A stretch of DNA of 6,845 nucleotides from Lentisphaeria bacterium UBA1829 (GTDB lineage: Bacteria > Verrucomicrobiota > Lentisphaeria > Victivallales > UBA1829), in contig DDJH01000192.1 of NCBI GenBank assembly GCA_002338895.1, positions 1-6,845 on the forward strand. The letters are read 5' to 3'. Positions 1 to 6,845 of the stretch are shown piece by piece; within the stretch, counting starts at the first letter, position 1, and each line of letters begins with the position of its first letter. The position numbers and the translations under genes are program-made. The notes under the pieces were generated by a model. It did not search any database, was not told where the DNA came from, and saw only the letters and a program-made list of their open reading frames with translations.

Positions 1-2724
<2,724 letters not shown>

Positions 2725-2753
2725 GCCGGCTCGTTCGAGCGGGAGAAGTTTTG

Positions 2754-2789
2754 AAGCCGTGAACGGGAGAAACGTTCACGGCTTTTTTT
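2754..2789 (+). terminator. Rho-independent terminator of carB
   Basis: A perfect 12-bp stem (AAGCCGTGAACG at 2754-2765 with CGTTCACGGCTT at 2773-2784) closes a 7-base loop, GGAGAAA. The run of seven T at 2783-2789 overlaps the end of the stem. It begins 29 bases after the carB stop codon. Only the + strand carries the T tract, so it acts on carB transcripts and separates carB from the downstream regulator. Confidence 0.93.
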
Positions 2790-2800
2790 GTCGGAGAAGA

Positions 2801-2813
2801 AAGGAAGAGGGGG
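2801..2813 (+). promoter_or_regulatory. Purine-rich ribosome binding site that sets the regulator's GTG start
   Basis: AAGGAAGAGGGGG lies inside an uninterrupted 22-base purine run (2793-2814) and ends 8 bases before GTG 2822. Between the carB terminator and this GTG there is no other ATG, GTG or TTG in the frame. Earlier in-frame starts would place the start codon inside carB or ahead of the terminator. The next ATG in frame (2849) has only a weak upstream CAGG. This supports GTG 2822 as the start. Confidence 0.65.
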
Positions 2814-2821
2814 ATCGGGCG

Positions 2822-3652
2822 GTGAGCGGTTCGGGAAAACAGGTGCGGATGCCGGAGCCATGGCTCTGGTTCGAGACGATTCTCTATTCGTCGAGTTATC
2901 AGGCGGAGATGCATCGTCATTCGGCATGGCAGCTGACGGCGTCGGTGTTCGGCGAGTTCCGTTTCCGGACGGGGCAGGGGACTGTTCTTCTTCATCCCGG
3001 GGAGTGGGTGCTGATGGCGCCCGGAGTGCTGCATGATGCGGGAAGCGATTCGTCGCGTTCGCGGGCGCTACAGCTGTTCTTCCGCCGGTTCCCTCCGGAT
3101 CTTCTGCCGGAATTTGCGATGCGCTTCAATCTGCTCCGGGGCGTGGTGCGGACCGGAAGGATGGAGCTTGCGGAGTTGAAACGGATTCTGCGGGATTTCC
3201 TGACTAGAACGGGAGAGGATCAGCCGTTCGGGAAATCCTGGAGGATCTCTCTCGGGCAGGAATTTACTGTTCGTGCGCTGGGGTCTCTTCCGAAAGAGGA
3301 GCAGGCAGGTCTGCGTGTCTCTCCGGCGATTCTGCGGGCTCTGGAGTATATGGAGGAGCATTTTTCCGAACCGCTCGGCGTGGCGGATTTTGCGCAGGTC
3401 GCGGGGCTTTCGGAGAGTCGTTTTGCGGCGAATTTCAAGGCGGAGACCGGCGAAGCGCCGATGCACTGTCTGAATGCCATCCGGCTGGGACGCGCACAGG
3501 GACTGCTGCTGAACGGGGATTCGGTGGAAGAGGCGTCCCGCGCATCCGGTTTTTCCTCGGTTCAGTATTTCTGCCGGGTCTTCCGTCGGAGCATCGGAAT
3601 GACGCCGGGAGAATTCCGCAAGACCCCTTTTTCGCATCGCCGTCAGGGTTGA
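2822..3652 (+). CDS. AraC-family transcriptional regulator with cupin-like sensor domain
   Basis: Predicted cytoplasmic DNA-binding regulator of 276 residues, the usual length for AraC proteins with an N-terminal cupin. The N-terminal half has a cupin-like pattern: HRH at 31-33, a second half with HPGEWVLMAPGVLHD at 58-72, and H71 at the position of the conserved late cupin histidine. Such domains usually bind a small ligand, often a sugar, but the ligand cannot be read here. The C-terminal domain (about 167-270) carries both AraC helix-turn-helix units: the first around 187-209 (VADFAQVAGLSESRFAANFK) and the second around 235-262, with the signature GFSSVQYFCRVFRRSIGMTP, closely matching the family pattern GFxxxxYFxxxFKxxxGxTP. 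The gene starts at GTG behind a purine-rich ribosome binding site, 32 bases after the carB terminator, and I see no convincing promoter of its own in that gap. It lies 116 bases upstream of a same-strand dehydrogenase, which makes that gene its most obvious candidate target, by position only. Confidence 0.92.
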   Translation: MSGSGKQVRMPEPWLWFETILYSSSYQAEMHRHSAWQLTASVFGEFRFRTGQGTVLLHPGEWVLMAPGVLHDAGSDSSRSRALQLFFRRFPPDLLPEFAMRFNLLRGVVRTGRMELAELKRILRDFLTRTGEDQPFGKSWRISLGQEFTVRALGSLPKEEQAGLRVSPAILRALEYMEEHFSEPLGVADFAQVAGLSESRFAANFKAETGEAPMHCLNAIRLGRAQGLLLNGDSVEEASRASGFSSVQYFCRVFRRSIGMTPGEFRKTPFSHRRQG

Positions 3653-3701
3653 TGCGACGTACTCCAGAGGAAAAATACAAAAAAACAGAGTTTTTCTGCA
3701 A

Positions 3702-3760
3702 TTCCTTTTTTATTTATTTCAGTTTATATTGTAAAAGAGATCCTGAAAATAAAAAAGGAA
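3702..3760 (+). promoter_or_regulatory. Long inverted repeat before the dehydrogenase: operator or RBS-sequestering leader hairpin
   Basis: The left arm TTCCTTTTTTATTT (3702-3715) is fully complementary to AAATAAAAAAGGAA (3747-3760), 14 bp. After a 3-base bulge (ATT, 3716-3718) the pairing continues with TCAG (3719-3722) and CTGA (3743-3746). The loop is the 20 bases 3723-3742. The right arm contains AAGGAA, the dehydrogenase ribosome binding site (GGAA ends 8 bases before ATG 3769). If transcription starts upstream of 3702, the RNA would hide the ribosome binding site. If it starts inside the loop, the repeat is instead a DNA operator straddling the promoter. No T tract follows the stem on either strand, so it is not a standard terminator. 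The whole gap 3653-3768 is strongly AT-rich. Confidence 0.6.
3725..3730 (+). promoter_or_regulatory. Possible -10 box for the dehydrogenase gene
   Basis: TATATT differs from TATAAT at one position and lies in the loop of the inverted repeat, 38 bases before the ATG. The hexamer 17 bases upstream (TTCCTT, 3702-3707) is a poor -35 match. In such AT-rich DNA a single -10-like hexamer is weak evidence. Confidence 0.3.
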
Positions 3761-3768
3761 AAGTGCAA

Positions 3769-4500
3769 ATGAAATTTGAACACAGAGTGGCGGTTGTGAC
3801 CGGCGGAGCCGGACGAATCGGACGGGCCCTTGCGGAAGGGTTCTGCGAACAGGGCGTTGCGGTTGCTCTTGCGGATCTTTCGCCGGAGAAGGCGGAGCTT
3901 GTGGCGGAATCCCTTCGGGAAAAGGGGGGCACATGCCGGGCGTATGAGATGGATGTGACAAAAACAGAGAGCGTCCGGACGGCGGCGGAACGGATTCTTT
4001 CGGATTTCGGAAGAACGGATATTCTGGTCAACAACGCCGGAAGCTGGATTCCCACGCTGTTCTCTGAACTGACGGAGGAGCAGTGGAATCGGATGATTGA
4101 TCTGAATTTGAACGGGACCTTCCGTGTCACCCGGGCATTTCTTCCGGCGATGCTCCGGGAGGGGTACGGACGGATCATCAATCTCGGGTCGATCGCCGGA
4201 GAAGTGGGGCTGCCCCGCTTCTGCGGATATTCGGTTTCCAAAGCCGGGGTCATTATGATGACCAGGGTGCTGGCGATGGAGCTGGCGAAAAAGAACATCA
4301 CGGTGAACTGCGTTTCGCCGGGGATGATTTCGGAAGCATCCAGACCGACGAATGGAACGTGGATCGGCCGGTGCGGCGATGGAGAAGAGGTCGCCCGTCT
4401 GCTTCTGTTTCTCGCATCCGACGATGCCGGGTTCATTACCGGAGTGGATTATACGGTCGACGGCGGGCGGATTCTCGGTCCGCGGTTTGCCGATCTCTGA
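3769..4500 (+). CDS. Short-chain dehydrogenase/reductase (classical SDR), NAD-type
   Basis: A 243-residue cytoplasmic oxidoreductase with a Rossmann fold. The signature elements of classical SDRs are present: cofactor loop TGGAGRIG (11-18), D36 after the second beta strand (a pattern that favours NAD(H) over NADP(H)), DV at 62-63, NNAG at 88-91, and the catalytic tetrad N113, S141, Y154 and K158 (YSVSK). PG at 184-185 and the C-terminal VDGG at 230-233 also fit. The substrate is not readable: relatives include FabG-like ketoacyl reductases and sugar or polyol dehydrogenases. The segment between PG and the conserved GR (185-201) is about ten residues shorter than in E. coli FabG, so the flexible substrate lid is reduced. 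ATG 3769 was chosen because AAAAAAGGAA ends 8 bases before it and SDR homology starts at once; an upstream in-frame TTG (3649) would add an unlikely 40-residue tail overlapping the regulator's stop. The neighbouring AraC gene suggests regulated, possibly catabolic, use. Confidence 0.93.
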   Translation: MKFEHRVAVVTGGAGRIGRALAEGFCEQGVAVALADLSPEKAELVAESLREKGGTCRAYEMDVTKTESVRTAAERILSDFGRTDILVNNAGSWIPTLFSELTEEQWNRMIDLNLNGTFRVTRAFLPAMLREGYGRIINLGSIAGEVGLPRFCGYSVSKAGVIMMTRVLAMELAKKNITVNCVSPGMISEASRPTNGTWIGRCGDGEEVARLLLFLASDDAGFITGVDYTVDGGRILGPRFADL

Positions 4501-4516
4501 GAACTCGCTGTTCGGG

Positions 4517-4552
4517 CATTCCCGCCTCTTCCGGAGCGGAGCGGCGGGAGTG
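4517..4552. repeat. Stem-loop 1 between convergent genes
   Basis: CATTCCCGCC (4517-4526) pairs with GGCGGGAGTG (4543-4552): ten base pairs including one G-T wobble, enclosing a 16-base loop. It lies 17 bases after the dehydrogenase stop codon. Neither strand has a T tract next to the stem, so it is not a complete intrinsic terminator. It may stabilise a 3' end or work together with the hairpin immediately following. Confidence 0.55.
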
Positions 4553-4554
4553 TG

Positions 4555-4603
4555 TTTCCCCTGCCTTTCGTCTGCTGCGGATGCAGGGGAAAAATCCTTT
4601 TTT
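4555..4603 (+). terminator. Probable terminator of the dehydrogenase gene (stem-loop 2)
   Basis: A perfect 10-bp stem, TTTCCCCTGC (4555-4564) with GCAGGGGAAA (4583-4592), encloses an 18-base loop. It is followed after five bases by CCTTTTTT, with six T at 4598-4603. The gap before the T tract and the large loop make it weaker than the carB terminator. Read on the - strand, the same stem has no T tract after it, so termination of the convergent propeller gene is not explained by it alone. Confidence 0.6.
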
Positions 4604-4605
4604 CA

Positions 4606-6549
4606 TCACTGCTCGATCAGCAGACCCTGATGTCCGCAGGGAATGATCATTTTCCCTTTGTGGAACCGGATCCGGTCCGGAGTTCCCCGCAGAGAGGAGA
4701 GGGAACCGTTCGGGAGTCTTTCCGCCGAATCCCCATGGAAACGGAACAGGGAGATTTCCCCGTCCCGGCGGCAGGAGAAGGCGACCCGGTCACCATCGAC
4801 GGTCGGGACCCCGTCGCATCCGGGCGTGGAAAGCTCGGTGATGGAGTGTCCGCAGTCGTCCGGATCGATCAGCTGGAAACGGTTGCGCATCGTATTCATC
4901 AGGAAGCGGTCGTGCAGGAGGGTGATGCCCTGGGTCTGACCGGTCGCATGGGCGCGGTCGTCGCAGATCAGACGCGCTTTCGTGCCGGAAAAATCGTACC
5001 AGGAGAGTCCGCAATAGGGCCAGATCATCGGCATGCGGTCCTTCCAGTCGTGTTCGGGGAAGGTGTCTCCATACATCTGTCCGCCGTGCAGGTGGCGGAG
5101 CGAAAGACGGATCTTCGCGGGATCGGCAACGTCGAAGATCCGCAGAATTCCGCCCCGGCTTCCGCAGGCGGCAAAGCGGCCGTTGTCGGAAAGATGGATC
5201 AGCTGAAGGATGATCCCGGAGCGTTTCCAGCGTCCGAGTTCGCGGAAATGGTCGGAAATCGAGTAGATGGCGAGCCCGTCCATCCCTTCCGCGGAGTAGA
5301 GCAGGCCGTTCCGGACAGTCACATCGTAGGAACAGCGGACCGGGAGATGTCCGGTTTTCTCCAGCTGATTTCCTTTCAGATCGAAAATCTGAATGCCCGC
5401 ATGGGAGCAGGCGGTAAAGAGCCGATCGCCGTCCACCCAGACGCGGCGGACCTGTCCTCCGAGGTCGTACTGCCGGAATCCGGGAATTTCCGGATCCGGT
5501 GCGGCGGGCGTTTGCGGAGCTTTGAGAGAAACCGTCTGTTCCTCTTGTGCGCGGGCCTCCTTGATTTCTGCCACATGCAGACCGGTTTGATCCCCCGCAA
5601 TGTAGAGGACTCCGTCGCCGAGAGCCAGACTGCCGGCGCAGTCGGGAATCCGGATCGTGAACTGTTCCTCCTTGCGTGCGTCCACCCGGGTGATCTCCGG
5701 CAGAAGGATGTGTCCTGTCTGGACCGGGTGGGCCGGATCCGAGACGTCGAGCACAAAAACTCCGTTATGGGTATCGGCGACAAAGGCGGTCTTCCCGCAG
5801 ACTCGTACCGTCCAGAAGTCGTTGCACTTGACCTTCAGAAGCGGGAAGGAGACGCGCGAAAGATGCTGGAGATGATCGCCGTCGATCCGGAAAATGTCCA
5901 GACCGTGTCCGTTGCCGAGAAGGCTGTTTCCTTCCGCCCCTCTGGCGTTGAGTCCGGTCGCCGCGTAGCAGTATCCGTCCGCGACCGCCACTCCGTCGCC
6001 GAACCCCCCGAGCTCTCCGGTTGTCAGCGTCACCGGGTGGCGCGGATCCCGGACATCCATCACCTGCACATTCGCGCCCGCCCAGTTGCCGATGTAGAGC
6101 CGTCCGTCCGCATAAGCCGCCGACTGCGCCTCCTGGGTCCGGGTCAGCGAAAGGTGACGCGGGTGGCGCGGATCGGAACAGTCCAGAATTTCCACTCCGA
6201 AGATTCGCTGAAGAAGAAACACCAGGTCTCCGGCCGCCGCAATCCCCGTCGCCAGTTCCACCGTGTCATACCGATGGATCAGGCGCGGTTTGGCCGGGTC
6301 GGCAAGATCGAAAATCCACAGTCCGTTCTCCCGCGCGGTCAGATAGAGTCGATTGCCCGACCGCGCAAACTGGCGGCAGCAGCCGAATCCGCGGCGCTTC
6401 CGAATCAGAACAGGGGCATCCGCCCGCGTGACGTCATAGACGGAAAAAACATCGTTTCCGGCCGCATAAAGATAATTTCCATATTTGAGCAGCGCAATGC
6501 ATCCGGGCGTATCCGGAATTCTGCGGCAGGGGATCGCTTTTTCCTTCAT
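4606..6549 (-). CDS. LVIVD-repeat protein, predicted tandem double seven-bladed beta-propeller
   Basis: A 647-residue protein built from a repeated pattern (small/Gly)-(hydrophobic)4-D-x-x-D-P-x-x-P, typical of LVIVD repeats, which fold as beta-propeller blades. Clear units start near residues 34, 76, 118, 160, 216, 263 and 323, then 385, 425, 467, 513, 557, 597 and 641: seven plus seven. The strongest matches include GLWIFDLADPAKPRLI, GVEILDCSDPRHPRHL, NVQVMDVRDPRHPVTL and GVFVLDVSDPAHPVQT. A Glu/Pro/Ala-rich stretch (331-356) fits a linker between two propellers. No signal peptide, lipobox or membrane segment is visible, and there are 18 cysteines, both in keeping with a cytoplasmic protein. 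No catalytic motif is recognised; such propellers usually serve as binding or scaffold modules, so the partner and role are unknown. ATG 6549 is preceded by AGGAAAG ending 9 bases away. The gene is convergent with the dehydrogenase, with its stop 105 bases beyond that gene's stop. A long open frame on the opposite strand has no recognisable domain and looks like a composition shadow. Confidence 0.88.
   Translation of the reverse strand: MKEKAIPCRRIPDTPGCIALLKYGNYLYAAGNDVFSVYDVTRADAPVLIRKRRGFGCCRQFARSGNRLYLTARENGLWIFDLADPAKPRLIHRYDTVELATGIAAAGDLVFLLQRIFGVEILDCSDPRHPRHLSLTRTQEAQSAAYADGRLYIGNWAGANVQVMDVRDPRHPVTLTTGELGGFGDGVAVADGYCYAATGLNARGAEGNSLLGNGHGLDIFRIDGDHLQHLSRVSFPLLKVKCNDFWTVRVCGKTAFVADTHNGVFVLDVSDPAHPVQTGHILLPEITRVDARKEEQFTIRIPDCAGSLALGDGVLYIAGDQTGLHVAEIKEARAQEEQTVSLKAPQTPAAPDPEIPGFRQYDLGGQVRRVWVDGDRLFTACSHAGIQIFDLKGNQLEKTGHLPVRCSYDVTVRNGLLYSAEGMDGLAIYSISDHFRELGRWKRSGIILQLIHLSDNGRFAACGSRGGILRIFDVADPAKIRLSLRHLHGGQMYGDTFPEHDWKDRMPMIWPYCGLSWYDFSGTKARLICDDRAHATGQTQGITLLHDRFLMNTMRNRFQLIDPDDCGHSITELSTPGCDGVPTVDGDRVAFSCRRDGEISLFRFHGDSAERLPNGSLSSLRGTPDRIRFHKGKMIIPCGHQGLLIEQ
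6034..6174 (-). repeat. 15-bp exact repeat one propeller blade apart
   Basis: CGGGTGGCGCGGATC occurs at 6034-6048 and 6160-6174, exactly 126 bases (42 codons) apart. On the - strand both encode DPRHP of adjacent LVIVD blades. A close variant at 5725-5739 encodes DPAHP. It shows the repeat unit at DNA level inside the propeller gene. Confidence 0.8.
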
Positions 6550-6558
6550 AATTCAATT

Positions 6559-6566
6559 CTTTCCTT
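6559..6566 (-). promoter_or_regulatory. Ribosome binding site of the propeller gene
   Basis: Read on the - strand, AAGGAAAG ends 9 bases before ATG 6549. It supports this ATG as the start, and the first propeller strand follows within about 35 residues. Confidence 0.65.
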
Positions 6567-6633
6567 CAGTAAAAGTGTTGTACGGACTGTTTCAGCATCC
6601 GGCTGCGGGTGCATGTTTTATACTCTGAATTTT

Positions 6634-6666
6634 CGGGAGATAAGGTATCCCCGCTTTTGATTTTTT
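6634..6666 (+). terminator. Terminator-like hairpin on the strand opposite the propeller gene
   Basis: CGGG (6634-6637) and GATA (6639-6642), split by one bulged A, pair with TATCCCCG (6646-6653) around a 3-base loop (AGG). CTTTTGATTTTTT (6654-6666) follows. This is the shape of an intrinsic terminator for + strand transcription, yet no + strand gene precedes it; it lies in the upstream region of the - strand propeller gene. It could end antisense transcription across that gene, or be chance. Confidence 0.4.
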
Positions 6667-6773
6667 CAAATACTGTGACGGCCATCCTTTCCGGTTTGAG
6701 CGGATCTGCCGGTCCGGATTCCGTCCGGAAGAGAACCCGCAACGGAATCGGCAGGAAATTCAGCAGACATCAT
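6666..6773 (-). CDS. Possible 35-residue leader ORF upstream of the propeller gene
   Basis: A double start (ATGATG, 6773 down to 6768) opens a frame of 35 codons ending at TGA 6666-6668. The product begins MMSAEFPADSVAGSLPDGIR; I do not recognise it and see no membrane segment or domain. AAGGAA lies 14 bases before the first ATG, longer than ideal spacing, and sits within one arm of an inverted repeat whose loop holds the start codons. The stop is 116 bases before the propeller gene. It could be a regulatory leader peptide or a chance ORF in non-coding DNA. Confidence 0.25.
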   Translation of the reverse strand: MMSAEFPADSVAGSLPDGIRTGRSAQTGKDGRHSI

Positions 6774-6792
6774 AGAACCGACTGAATTTCCT
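6753..6792. repeat. Perfect 11-bp inverted repeat in the propeller-gene leader
   Basis: AGGAAATTCAG (6753-6763) is exactly complementary to CTGAATTTCCT (6782-6792), with an 18-base spacer. In a - strand transcript it could fold so that AAGGAA is largely in the stem and ATGATG in the loop. As DNA it could be the two half-sites of a dimeric regulator, lying downstream of the putative -10 box. Confidence 0.7.
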
Positions 6793-6831
6793 TGCTGCTT
6801 CCTTTCTGTTTTATGTTGTTTTTTTGCGTAT

Positions 6832-6837
6832 AGTATA
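6832..6837 (-). promoter_or_regulatory. Possible -10 box for the propeller transcript
   Basis: On the - strand the hexamer reads TATACT (one mismatch to TATAAT) and lies inside the near-palindrome GTATAGTATAC (6828-6838). The -35 position would fall outside the window, so it cannot be tested. Use of this site would give a leader of about 270-280 bases. A second candidate, TATAAA on the - strand (6617-6622), is nearer the gene but lacks a reasonable -35 box. Apart from the listed elements, 6550-6845 shows nothing else recognisable. Confidence 0.35.
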
Positions 6838-6845
6838 CCCGGAAA

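Noticed and set aside
3670..3696. Weak A/T hairpin (GAAAAA with TTTTTC) after the AraC gene as a terminator
   Set aside because: The stem is six bases, almost all A-T, with no following T tract of the right form.
3649..3768. Upstream TTG start extending the dehydrogenase by 40 residues
   Set aside because: The extension is low-complexity AT-rich translation overlapping the regulator's stop. ATG 3769 has a good ribosome binding site and SDR homology begins there.
6591..6629. A third TTCAG/CTGAA pair, 29 bases apart, near the propeller gene
   Set aside because: The spacing differs too much from the other two pairs and five-base words occur by chance.
4552..6660. 702-codon open frame on the + strand, ending within the terminator-like hairpin
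   Set aside because: It is a full-length shadow of the LVIVD gene: the - strand shows regular repeats and a ribosome binding site, while the + frame has neither repeats nor any domain. Its end near the hairpin is probably coincidence, although antisense RNA is not excluded.
6712..6729. GTCCGGA direct repeat, 11 bases apart, in the propeller-gene leader
   Set aside because: TCCGG-type words are frequent throughout this window, including inside coding DNA, so two copies are not notable.

Overview
The window holds four protein-coding genes on a bacterial chromosome. Coding DNA is moderately GC-rich and the gaps between genes are clearly AT-rich. The genes have Shine-Dalgarno-like AAGGAA/GGAGG starts, and stem-loop terminators separate them. 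A complete-looking carbamoyl-phosphate synthase large subunit, an AraC-type regulator, a short-chain dehydrogenase and an LVIVD-repeat beta-propeller protein together resemble gut or environmental Lentisphaerota/Victivallales or a related PVC-group bacterium. That assignment is an impression from gene content and style, at low confidence, and no marker gene proves it.

Layout: (1) Bases 1-2724, + strand: carB without its 5' end (about 163 codons lie before the window), closed by a textbook terminator at 2754-2789. (2) Bases 2822-3652, +: AraC-family regulator with a cupin-like sensor domain, starting at GTG behind a purine-rich ribosome binding site. (3) Bases 3653-3768: AT-rich gap with a long inverted repeat whose right arm contains the ribosome binding site of the next gene. 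(4) Bases 3769-4500, +: classical NAD-type short-chain dehydrogenase/reductase. (5) Bases 4501-4605: two consecutive stem-loops between convergent stop codons; the second is a probable terminator. (6) Bases 4606-6549, - strand: 647-residue protein that I read as two seven-bladed LVIVD beta-propellers joined by a Pro/Glu-rich linker. (7) Bases 6550-6845: the upstream region of that gene, holding a - strand -10-like box, an 11-bp inverted repeat, a possible 35-residue leader ORF, and a terminator-like hairpin that points the other way (+ strand).

How the parts may work together: carB is housekeeping (arginine and pyrimidine supply) and is insulated from the rest by its terminator. The AraC regulator lies directly upstream of the dehydrogenase in the same direction, a common arrangement for a ligand-responsive regulator of a small catabolic gene. 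The propeller gene is convergent with the dehydrogenase and has its own long leader. A functional link between regulator, dehydrogenase and propeller protein is only an inference from adjacency. I found no CRISPR array, tRNA, rRNA, insertion sequence or prophage gene. The less ordinary content is regulatory (structured leaders before both the dehydrogenase and the propeller gene) and architectural (the 14-repeat double propeller).
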